Assembly: GCA_973895155.1 (NCBI GenBank)
Contig: OZ316892.1
Span: forward strand, 17,670,001 to 17,734,000
Length of the DNA stretch: 64,000 nucleotides
Direction: 5' to 3'
Source of the DNA: Marsupella aquatica
Taxonomy: Eukaryota; Marchantiophyta
The position numbers and the translations under genes were made by a program. This document shows positions 1 to 12,200 of this stretch, piece by piece. The notes beneath the pieces are model-generated. The model worked only from the letters and a program-made list of their open reading frames with translations, was not told where the DNA came from and did no database searches. Numbering within the stretch: position 1 is the first letter of the stretch; every line of letters starts with the position of its first letter.

Positions 1-62
1 ATAACCATAACAATATGAAACAAGATTACAAAAGACTCATTTACCTACCAAGAGCATTGCTT

Positions 63-167
63 TCCACAAATAAATTGCAAATTACAATTACTTATAGTCC
101 ACAAATAAATTGCAAATTACAATTACTTATAGTCCACAAATAAATTGCAAATTACAATTACTTATAG
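63..167. repeat. 35-bp tandem repeat, three identical copies
   Basis: Three consecutive copies of a 35-bp AT-rich unit beginning tccacaaataaattgcaa occupy 63-97, 98-132 and 133-167 with no difference between copies. Identity of all three implies a recent expansion or ongoing homogenisation. No coding potential. Confidence 0.97.
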
Positions 168-3060
168 TTTTGTTAAGATTGCATAAATCTATTGTGTTGA
201 TTCAAATAAAAGGTAAGTGTTGTGGCAAATAATTAATATACTAATATTTGCACATCCATATATGATAATGCTACAATTTTTTAGCTAATCTGATAATTTA
301 TTTGAAAATAAACACTATTATGATAAATATTACATATGTGAAAATTAGATTTTAAAGTATAGATAGATTTCATGCTTGATTTAGCTTTATGAATGAACAA
401 CTTTAGCAATCACATTTATTCAACGAGGAATAAAGAGAGAAACAAACCTCTATTCAAGCTTAGATGATAGCTTGGGGTTGTTTCTTAGTGATGCCATAAT
501 TTGTCTACAAACTCACACAAAATTGCTCATGTCAATTGAATGGACAAAATATCAAGTCACTTCACAAATAACAAATAAACACAAATTCTAGTCATAAAAA
601 CATGCACTGATATAAACATTTACCTTGATGGGAGTCACCATGAGAAATCTTAAACAAAATCTTGTATGCCACTTGAGTGTAGCTCCCCCTATGCCTTATT
701 CAAACATATTCCTTGAATACACACCAAAAAAGTCATAAGCATATTAATGTCAAAACTCACTTGCACATTCAAGACTAATCAACTATTCTCAAAACATTAA
801 ATTATTCTATTATTATAAAATCTCTACAAAAATAAGGCTATGATTTTCTATTGATTAGTAAAACATACATTTAAAAAACAGAAATGAAATTAGTATGTTT
901 CTTCTCTTATGAAGGTACCTGTTTATAAAGTTACTCTCTTCCCAACATGATCATTATGATTCTACAATTATGGGTTTTTTTTTTCCATTTACCATTAAAA
1001 TTGATGAGAATTTTGTTTTTGTCATTATTAGATAAATCATGATGAATAAATTACACTTTCCAAACAATAAAGTATACTCTTGTCTCCCCAAAAACAATTA
1101 AAAAACCAATGCTATAAATAGTTTTTGAGTTTATGAATTTGTTTGTTAGTGATGCCAACTTTTATTATGCAAACTTCAAATACTTTTAAAAATATCTCAT
1201 AATTTTATAGACAAGTCCAATGCATAATTATATATTGCACAAAAACATTGCAAGACAATGAAGTGCAGGTAATTGCCTCGCTCCTTGTCTCCAAGATAGT
1301 ATGTTGCTCACCCTTGTGATGAATAATTTGTCACTCGAACAAGCCAGGTGATTGCTACAATGAGGAGTTGCATTGTGAATTACATAAGAGGTGAAAAGAA
1401 CATGAGAGAGGTGGAAACAAACAAAGGATGACAATATTATGTAGCACGCTAAAAGCTCCTTCCAAATTCTTGGCATTGTATTTGGGCATCATAGAGTTTT
1501 GGCAGACTTGATAACCAGGAAAGACCAGGAAAGAGAGTTAGTAGAGGAGTTAGTAAAACAAACAAATACAATATTACCACTATGTTAAAAAATTGAGCTG
1601 GACCCACATACTAGTTTAACTTAACTTTGCCAGAGTTTCTGTTGTCCATTAGCCAGAATCTAATACTCATCCTAAAATTTAAGGAGGTTTGAGGGTGACA
1701 AGTCCATTAGCCACTTTCCCACCTTAGCCACCTATTCTAGTGGCCAGATTCTAACAATCATCCTTAGATCTAGGGTATCTGACGGTCAGAAATTGGTGTA
1801 GGAAAGTGAGAAAAGGAAAATTTGCAAATGAGAAGACTCCCAAAGGTCATAGGTTTTACTTCATAAATCCCCTGTATAATGTTTTTTTGCTCAACGGATT
1901 ATAATTCACTTCCCAACCTGGCTTACCCGTAATGAGATTTTTGGTCTAGCTAGCCTGTCTCCAGTACTAATTTCAAGCACAACTTTCCTGTCAAAATTAC
2001 ATTGGTCTTTGAATCCATGACCACTCAAGGGACCATGGTCATAAATGTAACACACTAGGGTTCATTAGGGAGTGTCAAAACAGGACTGTAACTCAATTAC
2101 AATGTTACAATGGAGGACATAAACTGTTTTTATGACCAAGACAACATCATTAGGAGAAACCAAAATATTTATTCCATAAGCAATTTATGTCCAAACATAC
2201 ACAATCGTTAAGATTCTGCTAGGAGAACTTGACACGCCCTATTGTCCCTAAGATTGCATCCCATACCGGGCTTGCAGTCCAATTAACCCCGGGATTAAAC
2301 GAAAATCATTTGTGGACGGTACTAGTATATTTTACGAAACATTTATATTTTGAATCATTTTGAGTGATTCAGACGATTGATAGAACGAAATCAAATACCC
2401 AAATCTCATGGGTTAGTTGACTAGAGACTTTGGGTTGAGGGTCCATTGAGTAAATGTCTCAGAATATTTGGATATTTGGGCCAGGGCGAAACGGCAATGA
2501 AGTCCGTGGATGAAGGGGTCCAATCGAGACACTTGCATAATAAAGAAACCTGAGCGAATATGTTGACCAATGATGTCTAGTCGTTGCATTTTTAATGGAG
2601 AGTGGAGTAACACGGTACCACGTTAAAAATGCAAGTGAGGGGAGCATTAACTCCCCGCCGACGAAATTAGATTTGCAACGAAATTAGCGTCAACGATCAC
2701 CCACCACAAAATTATGTCTCCTCATAAGTTAAGTTAGCTTTTCGCCCTTAGACCCTGACATTATGGACAGTAAGAGATTGTGTCCCTACAGGTTCCGGCC
2801 AGTAAGCCCGGTCGGCCCTCTATTGGAAAACCGGTTGCCCGGATTTCTCCCGAAAGAAGAATCTGCTGTCGCACATTGCCCTTCTGTTCTGCTTGTCAGC
2901 CCGTTGCATGCCCGAGGGTTTCATTCCCGTCCACGCGCCGTTGTTTTTCCCCCTCTCCCGGGCAGGACGTGATTGCACAACTGCCTACTTCACTTGCAGT
3001 GAGCAGAAACATGGTTTTTTCAGTCGCGGAATTTCTCAAAAATTATCTGTTAGTATAGAA
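168..3060. other. AT-rich non-coding stretch, no gene recognised
   Basis: Read in both directions, I find no ORF with recognisable domains or codon structure; short ORFs here look random. A fragment at about 1733-1796 (ending in atctgacggtcag) is related to 39895-39950, so it is a dispersed transposon remnant. The part from 2760 to 3000 is GC-richer than its surroundings but has no supported product. Confidence 0.55.
1733..1796. repeat. Dispersed repeat fragment, related to 39895-39950
   Basis: The stretch reading gccagattctaa ... agatctaggg ... tctgacggtcag has a close relative at 39895-39950 in the same order and spacing. Both are preceded by repeated 'cattagcca' phrases. This looks like the end of an old DNA transposon or MITE; family not assignable. 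Confidence 0.6.
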
Positions 3061-3740
3061 TATTAAGGACTTGCCCAACTGCCCAGACAGTGAACAGAAT
3101 CAACGTTTCTTTTAGTGGCGATAATTCGTAAACTATCTGATACTGTAAAATATTAAGGACTCGCCCAACTGCACAGACAGTGAACAGAATCAACGTTTCT
3201 TTTAGTGGCGATAATTCGTAAACTATCTGATACTGTAAAATATTAAGGACTCGCCCAACTGCCCCAGCAATGAGCACATTAGCAGGATCAGCGTTTTTCC
3301 CGTGGCCACCAATAGTCATATTACGAAACCATCATTAATATTTTACGATAAAAAATGAAGCGCAGATAGATTTGCCCAACTGCCCAGTGACTATAGCAGT
3401 GAGCAGAATCAGACTTTTTATGAGGCCGACAATTCGTCAAACTCCGAAACTAACTGTAACAATAGAATAGTAAGGAGTTGCCCAACTGCCAATTGCCAAG
3501 GAGTGAGAGCATAATCAGCGTTATTTTTAGTGGCGTCAAACTTTGAAACCAACTTTAAGTACAGAATATTAGTGACTTGCCTAACTGCCCAATTGCCCAA
3601 GAACTGAGCAGAATAGCGATTTTAAGTGACTCTCAAACCATCTTTTACTGTAGAATATTGAGCCCAAATGGACTTGCCCAACCGCCCCTTGACCAAGCCG
3701 TGAGCAGAATCAGCAATTGTTTGTAGCGGCGACAATTAGT
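3061..3740. repeat. Decayed 90-bp satellite array
   Basis: Units start with tattaaggactcgcccaact at 3061, 3151 and 3241, exactly 90 bp apart; the first two are nearly identical. From 3241 to about 3740 at least four more diverged units follow (landmarks near 3372, 3477, 3577 and 3673), each keeping the 'ttgcccaactgccc' and 'agtgagcagaatcag' landmarks but with indels. The left side is young and the right side old, the usual gradient of a satellite with unequal exchange at one end. Minus-strand ORFs across it only reflect the periodicity. Confidence 0.93.
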
Positions 3741-4149
3741 CAGATACTGAAACCATGTTTTAGTATTATTCACAAAATTGAGCAAAATTATTGAGTTAGT
3801 ACTCTCTAAATGACTCTGATTACAATATTGCCCAGTTGCAAAATCGCTGGACAACCATAAATCACTCAATTGGAAATGCACGGGTAAGATTAATCTATGA
3901 TGGCAGCTTACTAACTATAGGAATTTTTTGGTTTAACTTAGTACGGTTGCTAAGTTTTGGGGAGAACTTGGTAAAAAGCAGAATATGAAAAGTGTTCGCC
4001 ACAATTTGCTCACCTTTTTTTCTTGATTTGTCAGTTTCACAGATATCCAACACCCCAGTAGACAAAAATCATCTGCTTATCCTTAAAGCGTTGGGAGAGC
4101 TAACGATGATATATCTTCACTTTCACACAAAGTGAAATCAGCCTCACTA
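3741..4149. other. Non-coding, nothing recognised
   Basis: No ORF, RNA gene or repeat could be supported between the satellite array and the first MITE copy. Confidence 0.5.
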
Positions 4150-4340
4150 CAAGAAAAGACTTAACGTGACCCCTCTGGTATCTCCTGTGTACTTGACCAG
4201 ACCCTTGTGAGTAAGATGCCATCAAGACCTGGGCAAGATGACAGTCACAGGTCCTGTTAAGTCTTCTCTTGATTTCACTAGCATCTTGTTAGACTGTTAA
4301 GTCCAAGAAATGCCATAGGGGTCCTATTAAGTCTTTTTTG
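4150..4340. mobile_element. Foldback MITE, copy 1 (191 bp)
   Basis: The ends are inverted repeats (caagaaaagacttaacgtga at the left, the complement of attaagtcttttttgg at the right) and the inverted homology continues inward, so nearly the whole unit folds on itself. It matches 9052-9235 and 37786-37972 along its full length. Flanks cctcacta and tctcatta are similar, a possible worn 8-9-bp target duplication. The left junction happens to read CACTACAAGAAAA, a classic CACTA end, but the other five ends in the window do not. Confidence 0.9.
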
Positions 4341-6282
4341 GTCTCATTAGCTAAGAATTAAAAACTAGAAACTTAGCCTGAGAAAATCTACATCAATTAA
4401 AAAATACAAATTCTTAACATTGTGTAGTCAGAAAAATAATTTACTCTCAGAAAATATACCTAAATGAAATTGTAAATATTGTTAGCATCTTCTGTTTTAC
4501 ACCAGGTGGGTATACCTTTGCAAGAGAGTAAAAATTTGCTTGATGGACCCTCACATCAGAGTTTGCTTTGCAACCAACCCCTGATATTTTGAGTATATTA
4601 ATTTAAGGTCTATCAACAGTCTGTAGTTTCAATGGGTCCATCAAGGAACACGTTTCATTATGGGGAATCCATCAAGTAAATCTTTCCAAGGAAAATAGCT
4701 AAAGATAATCACACATAAAAATATAATAATATATGATATAATTTATTGATTTAAAAAACATAACTAGATTTATCTTAGTATTTTCATACATGTCATATCA
4801 TGATATCAAATACCCTAAGGAGAAACTGTCCACGAACCCAAACCGAGACGGGCAGCCAGTCAGCCCTCTACCAACACGCATGACCAGTAACCATAGTTGC
4901 CGCCCGTCAAAAGGGGAGGGTCTGCTTGTGCCTCACGTGGACCGTGCAGAAGCTGGGCAGGCTCGTGCTGCAGGAGCGGGCTGGTCCCTGGCAGGCCCGA
5001 GATGACATAATCCGCACAGGAGGGCATTTGGTATACACCAACTCGTGTTGATCCAGCTATTGATTGAGTAGCGAACACTAATTTAATGCTCCCACGGCCA
5101 TGCCACATGATAGATTCCATGCAGCATCAGGGCGGGCACTGCAGATGGGCATGACATACGGCATGGATGACGTCACGCCTACGCAGGCCACAGACAGCAG
5201 TAGCAGCTGACCGAAGGACTCACGCGGGCTCGGCCATTATAACTGTAGGTGAATTTAGTAATTGCAGATGGGGAAGTCAGATCTTTCTTGAGAATCTGCT
5301 TTCAATTACACCCAAATGAGAACTTGGAGTCGCCATTGATTGGACGAGCTGCGTTGTGAAACCCACTTTTATTTATTTATTGTTGCTAATTGAGCTCGCC
5401 ATTAAATAAGGTTCGCCTGTCAAGAGCCTTGTTGTGCGACGCATTATTATCTATTGTTTTTTATTGAGTTCGCCACTCAAGGGTTGCCTCTCAAGCCCAA
5501 GGGGGCCTTTGTGTGAGAATAGGCCAGACATGAACTTAACATGAACTTGTTAGCAAATCTTGCAGAAACATTAAGGATACTAGTTATCTACTGATGAGAC
5601 CCGAGTAGATCCCTTTTTGCCGATTTGTACCTAACTCTTGTGAAACACTAAGAAGAACTTCCATCTATGCCGCCCTTTGTTTACAATCCTCAAGTTGACT
5701 CATGCCAGCCTGTGATAGACCGAGAGTTTAATGCCTGAACTCCAGCGGCTAAACAAACAGCAAAGCTGAAGACTAGGTTTGATGTAAACAAATTCTAAGT
5801 TGAGTCTCTTGTATGGATGCCATATGGAAACACAAGGATGAATTCACCCGTCTTAAAAACCACTCCAAAATTCCTACAAGACAATATGAAACAGTCACTA
5901 CCTTTGCAGAGAGGTCTGCTAGGGCATCTCAAAGCTACAGTAGGCAGTTACTAACTCCATAAATGGTCCATAAACCCCATAAATCCCCTCTAGGAGAAAC
6001 CTTCCAGCAAGCAATAGAGAATTATTTACTCTTTGGTTTTTCTTTATTTTGGAGATAACAACACCTGCCCATATAAAAGCCTCAATCACTCTTTCACTAC
6101 TTTTCATGTCCTTTGGTGAACAGTGTGTCACCATAAAAGATTGTGCACTTACCAATGAAAGATTATGCATTGATCACCTTATGTGGAACTCAAGTCCATT
6201 AGTAAACTGAACTTTATCATGAGGGTAACCCATAGCTCAGATTTATAAGTGGAGAGGTGATTTACCAGTTGTTTACTACAAC

Positions 6283-6385
6283 TCCTTTGCCAGGTCATGA
6301 TTACAAGTGACCACAGAATCGAAATAGGGGCCGCTCACCAATTTTTCCCAAAGATGAATAATAGCCTAGTGGGCTAGCCTGGAAT
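6283..6385. repeat. ~95-bp dispersed repeat, copy A
   Basis: Shares ordered landmarks (ctttgccaggt, gtgaccacagaat, agatgaataatagcc) with segments near 6521 and 8092. Diverged; no coding role seen. Confidence 0.6.
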
Positions 6386-6520
6386 ATTTTTCTCCTGATT
6401 TCATTTTTAAAATAGTGAGTATTTACACAGGGATGCTAAGAACATTCTTGAAATTCAAGAGTTTCTATTTGTTTTATTGAATATTCTCAAGTCTTTGTTG
6501 AATAGCTATTGCTTAGTTTC

Positions 6521-6625
6521 GAACCTTTGCCAGGTGATGGAACAATGTGACCAGAGAATAAATCATGTGCACCTCCACTTTTCGAGAGATGAATAAACAC
6601 CTTTTAGACTAGATTCGAGAAGAGA
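6521..6625. repeat. ~95-bp dispersed repeat, copy B
   Basis: Best conserved of the three copies: cctttgccaggtgatgga, gtgaccagagaataaat, gagagatgaataaacacc and gattcgagaa in order, matching the copy near 8092 almost landmark for landmark. Confidence 0.65.
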
Positions 6626-8091
6626 GGAAATACCCTTAAATCTTTTGACAGCCTAGTGGTTACTTGGTTGGGAAATCTGATTGGCGAGAAGTTAGTTTTA
6701 TTTGCACGGACACATTTGCAGGTGGCCATTTCCCTAAACAAAAAGTTTTTGGAAGTTTCAACAGAGCAAGGGCCATCTTGCATGTGCAGGGGTCCTTAAA
6801 AAAATAGGCGCTTTGATTTACTCATGTCACCTTATCATTGAACAAGTGCTTCATGTTTGATGCATCTCCCTAGGCAGACCTGACGGCAGCATTTGAGGAA
6901 GACTAAGGGCAAGGCCAACAACATTTCCAGCCCTTCTCTTCAAGATTTTCAAATTTCATAACAAACAAAAAACTTTACTTCACAATAGCAAATCACATAC
7001 ATCATTTACAAAGATCTTGTGGAAAAGCCAAATCTACTTTTCCCTGTATGTTAGGGGATATAGAGGGTCTGAATTCCAAGGACCATCACATGCAAGACAA
7101 CTCTAAAACCTTGGAAGGGAGGGATGCTTGTCTCAATGAAAGTTTTTTTTTGTCTATTAAACCAAGCGGTATACTGAAGTTCTCTCTTACACCTTGTTTG
7201 AGGCAAGTTGAATCCAAAACTTTCTAGAAACTTTTGGAAGGTTATTAACAGTAAACGTGGAACCTCTGATATCATACTCATCCTGGAACATGAAAAGTTA
7301 TTTTGTCCTCTAGCAAAAAGTTTAAGTTTTTTTAGTGAAATAGAGGTGATCTAATTTTTTTGTGGCAAATATAAATAGGATATTGATTAGGAAGGGTGAC
7401 ATTGAAAAGTTATACACATAAGATACAAGAATGAAAGTACACATGTAAAGAAAAATAACAATGAACAGGAAAAATTTAAGTCTATGATATTGAGTTCTGC
7501 ACATACTATACACCAGTAAAGATATTTATGTATTTATCTTATGTAATGATACTCAAATGAATTAAAACCATAAATTTAGAACACAAAACTATGAGTAGAA
7601 CTTAAAGACATGAGGAGTGCACTTTAATTAGATCATTTCTTCTTCACTAAGGGCTAGAACTTCCATGAACTTTGTTAAAGGGTGGATTGAAAAATTTAGA
7701 GGGGTGCCAGATTAAATTCAAAATGTAAAGTATACAAGGGATGCACCTTGGTAAGACACATTGAATTAAAATACACAAGAAAAGAAGGAAGATAGATTCA
7801 CCATATAGCAGTTTCATTCTGGAATTGATTATGTGTTTGGATCAGTCTAGAAATGAACTCAAAACAGTGAGCTGCATCTAAACTCAGGACTGGACTTGAG
7901 AAAAGTAATTGTTGGAAAATTTTAATTCCCTATGCACCACTCATCTCTAGTTAAGGTAATTCTTCACAGGTTTACGGTCTACAGTTTGATTTTCTCACTA
8001 GTTTTTCAAAACTACCCGCATATAATTGCCCAGGGTTTTGGAAGCTCTAAGTGTTTTCCCAAGAATCTTATTTTATTGGTGTTCTTTAATA

Positions 8092-8190
8092 TAGAACCTA
8101 CGCTAGGGCATGGAACAAAGTGACCAAAGAATAAATTTGGTGCGCCATGCCTTTATGAGGAATAATAACCTGCGATGAGACTCGATTCGA
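8092..8190. repeat. ~95-bp dispersed repeat, copy C
   Basis: Landmarks gctagggcatggaacaaa, gtgaccaaagaataaattt, aataataacc and ctcgattcgagaaagg correspond to copy B. Confidence 0.65.
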
Positions 8191-9051
8191 GAAAGGCAAA
8201 AACATAACTCTAAATATTTTGTTAATTGGTTGTCATCGAATTTCGCCGCTGTCCCCGATTAGCTGCAGGAGAATAGTTCTGATCCTGGCCGTACAATCGT
8301 ACAATTTCGACTGTTTAGATTCGCCCGCCAAGAATCGCCGGGCGGGTATCAATTCGTGTACCAAAAATATTGCCAGGGATAAGAAATTTTAGAACAAAAC
8401 GTTGTCAGAGAAATAATATTAGAGTTCATTAATTTATCAAATATTTCTTTCGAATATATTTGTGCTCTGGAGATAGATGAAGTTATCATTAAACTTCAAT
8501 AGAGCAGGCGAACGTACCCACATGAGGGTAATAAAGTGTTTGGTAGATTTTCCGAATGATGAGCATTACGAATTTATCGTTCGAGTAAGTTGCATCAGTA
8601 CTACAGCATTATATTATATTAAATGCATCATTTGGGTAAGACTAATTAATTTCAAATTCAAAGCTTTCATTACATGTCTCATCTTTGTTTTTATGGTTTT
8701 TCGTGTGCCCCTTGGTCATGAAACCAAATATTTTGAGCTCTTTCATTTTGGAATTATTTGTTTGATCGACCCCCAAAATGAAACTTGTTATTTGATTCAC
8801 CCCCGAGATCTATCAATTGTCTACATCTGAGATTGAAAGGTCCATCAACGATCCACATTGGGGAAAAATATTGAGGGGGTTGATAAAGCAAAAATTTTCC
8901 ATAAGCAGGTCTACTAAGCATATCTCTCTTCATTTTGGGCCTATGGTCTTGTCTTGCTACTTGTTGGGTCCCCTCAGTGATTCTGTGTTGCCTGTTCTCT
9001 TGCCGTTCCATGTTCCCTTTTATTTTCAAGACATTTTACTCACACTTACGA

Positions 9052-9235
9052 CAAGAAAAGACTTAATAAGACCCCTCTGGCATCTCCTGTACTTAACCAG
9101 ACCCTTGTGAGTAAGATGCCATGAAGACCTGCCGGCAAGATGGGCAGTCACAAGGGTCTTGTTAAGTCTTCATGGCATCTTGCTGGACTGTTAAGTCCAA
9201 CAGATGCCAGAGGGGTCCTGTTAAGTCTATTCTTG
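9052..9235. mobile_element. Foldback MITE, copy 2 (184 bp)
   Basis: Same family as 4150-4340 and 37786-37972. Ends caagaaaagacttaataag and gtcctgttaagtctattcttg are inverted complements, and the inner parts (ggcatctcctgtacttaacc against ggactgttaagtcc) continue the fold. No clear target-site duplication is left (cacttacga against tatttctga), so the insertion is older than copy 3. Confidence 0.92.
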
Positions 9236-12200
9236 TATTTCTGACTATCTTACAATGTGCGCATCCTCACAAGTGGAGTGGTGGGTTACTCAACAATCTT
9301 CAATGAGGCAAGAGTAATCCCGAGTTCAATTAAGATAAGAAAGCCTTTGATGCACAAGCTTATCCACATTATTATCCACAAGTCCTTAAAGCCAGTTCCA
9401 TAATACATATTTGAGTTTTAGAAACCTTAAAATTGATTCACTTATCAGTTAAATGGAAATGAGGAATGTCATAGGTGATTTCTTGCAACTTTGAGTCAAA
9501 CTATCTAGAGAGTTTGGAAGTGTTGTAGCTGTAAACATGCAGCCTCTCTAACCGAGCCTCCTTTGTCATTGTAGACTAGTTCTGAGCAGTGGATCCTAGC
9601 TCATGATTGTACTTGGTCAATAAACCAAGGCCAAATTTTAGAAAAGGAAGTTCAAACTTTTAATGGGCTGTTTTTGTTACAATGAAACTGTTGCAAGCCT
9701 TTCAAGCAACTTTGGTGGAATACAAATGTTTACAGCCCAATATGTAGTGAAGTTTCATGACTTATTTAGGTCTGGAGACACTTCTGCCAATCTTGTCTTG
9801 TCTTTGATTGATCAGATGAGAATTTGACATGTTTGATTATGTTTTGGTGCCTTTTTTCAAAATGAGAGGAAATTTGTTTGTAATGTTCAAAATTTGAAAA
9901 TTTACTCTAATTTATAATGTCCAAAATTTCGCGAATTTACAAATTTTCTCTCCTGCTTAAATTTCTCCGATTACAAATTTCTCCGAGGAGAGTTCCCGAG
10001 GAGAAGGTAGTTTCAGAGTAGTCCTATAATAATGAAATATTACAAGATACCGTCTACATGAATACTTGGTGCGGTCGAGACTAGACAAACCGTATTAAAA
10101 CCGGAGTTATGGGTACGGTCCGCCTCAACTGTCATCGGGCGCCCACTATTTTCCCACCCGGAGGACCCAAAGACAGCGGAGACCCAGGTAAGATACTAAT
10201 GATGGCACGAAGCCCACAGAGCCTGGGCTTTGACCGAAGTGCGGTTACGGTAGGGCAGGTGTTTTACGGGGGACTGGACCGGAACGTACCGGTACTGCCT
10301 CCAGGTCAGTCGTTCCAGTTTGGGATTGACAGGTCCCTTTCTTTAAACTCTTTTTCCTATATTGGGTATGCATGCGTCACCGTGGTGTGACCGTAATCAT
10401 CACTGCAGACCCTCCCACTTATATCCTTGTCAGACGCTTCCTATTCGCGCGGGATGTGCTCCAGCTCGACAGCCCGGTGTGATTAAAGCTGGAAATTATT
10501 TGCGGACCTTTCTGACAGGTTCAGGTGCAACCGTGGACTGATCATCATATCCATGACGGGTAAGTTGAAGACCTGTTCCAAATCTTTCTCACGAATGGTT
10601 CGCTGCAGAAAAGCAGCGGGAGTGTTTTTTATATTTACCCGCGCCTGGGCCCTGCGCAACGGATTCTTGCCGCGGGAAATAAAAGTTTCTGGGCACGGAA
10701 CAGAATCTTATTTCTCGCCTAATGCACTAATGATTTTTTCTCATGGTCTTTGTCCATGGGTAGTCTTTAAGGTTTTCCCTTTTTTGGAGCGTGAGGTATG
10801 TCAGCTTTTTCGAAGGAGGAGCTAAAAATACTTTCTTTTGTAGTATTTTGTAACCATTGGATTTCTCTACATTTGAAGATTGTCATTAGATTCTGGCTAG
10901 TTGGGTCTGTCATTGTGTGTATCGGAAACAGAAAGAAAAATTAGCCAGTTTTCACCAAAAGCCGGTGACAGTTTTTGTAGAGGTAGAATCTAGCTTATTT
11001 TTGAGTCTGGAAAAACGGTGCTCTGGGCAGCATACTCTAGCTGCAGGCGATTTTAAAAACTTCTGACGGGGAAGAATCCTTCTTGTTGTGGGTGTGTTTT
11101 TCCTTTCCATTCCATGCCCGTGGTGACTAAACGTTTCTGAATGGCATGAGAAAGACCCTTGTTTCGTTTCTAAAGGGGTACTATTGTTTTCTCGTTCCCT
11201 TGCCCCCGGGCTCCGGGCACAGTAGTTTGTCTTTTATCTCCTCTGAGCACAGGATTGTGCCCCGCGGGCAACCAAAGTTTCTGAGGGCATGGAACAGAGT
11301 CTTGTTTATCGCCTACAGGGAATCCTGATATTATGACAGTACTGAGCGAACTCGTAGCTACGACTCCGTTCAGGTTGTTGCAGATCTCACACGTTACAGA
11401 CTGTGTTTGACGGTTACGATCAAATTTCGGTGCAAAGATTCCTTTTCCAAACATGCTCAACTGACCGACTGTCAGCATGGGAGGGGGTGATGTAAGAAGA
11501 TTCCAAGATAAATCAGCCCGCATATTTAGCATGCCAATGGTTGTCTTAAGACCTGCCAGGTAACGTTACCTGACCGTAGTTCCTCCTTCTGGGTCCCAAT
11601 AAGTGAGTGTCCCTATTCGGCGAGATACTGTTGTCCGTTGGGGCTGGTACAGTTCAACGCTGCACAGTCAATGGTGTGATCCACTGCATTCATATCCTCA
11701 TTGAGAAAGATTCCCTCAAATGTGACTTATTAATTGTGGGGCATGTATGGTAAATCTCAGTCACTGTACAAATAACTAACCGTAGCACCCGTACCTAGTA
11801 TCTACAGTGCCATACGATCCTGTTAGTGAGAATCAGGATAACCAAGGGTGGCATTACAAGAACTCCGTGGTAGCAGTTTTTTTTCCTTTATGTGTGAAAT
11901 GTAATCCTAATCATTCAAATGTATAGGATAATGACTATGGGCATAGAGTTATTAGTCTCTAATCCTATGATTAGAAAGTGAAGAAAAAATTATCTGTGAG
12001 CAATCTAAACACAGAGTTCAGTCTAAACCCAAACTTGACTTTCTGGGCGTGAGATTATGGTTGTAGGAGAGGCCTCTACAAATCATGACAGATAGGTTAC
12101 TTTGGTTCTGTCCCAAATTTCCTTGAAAGGTTCTGCACCAAATTCACATGCCAACATGCCACACTTCAGTTTAAATGGACCTTGGGGCAAAATTACCAAT

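Larger units (their letters stand above)
4341..9051. other. Non-coding stretch with three diverged copies of a ~95-bp repeat
   Basis: No gene recognised. Three diverged copies of a ~95-bp segment lie near 6283-6385, 6521-6625 and 8092-8190. Each has 'c(t)ttgccaggtgatgg(a)', 'gtgacca(g)agaataaat', 'agatgaataa' and, in the last two, 'gattcgag' in the same order. Their source element is unknown. The rest holds nothing I can support. Confidence 0.5.

Noticed and set aside
3050-3881. Minus-strand ORFs with repeated peptides
   Set aside because: The peptide repeats mirror the 90-bp satellite (a multiple of three), and degenerate units break the frame.
4146-4340. MITE copy 1 as a CACTA-type element, because its left junction reads CACTACAAGAAAA
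   Set aside because: None of the other five ends in the three copies has CACTA, and copy 3 is flanked by a perfect 9-bp duplication, not 3 bp.
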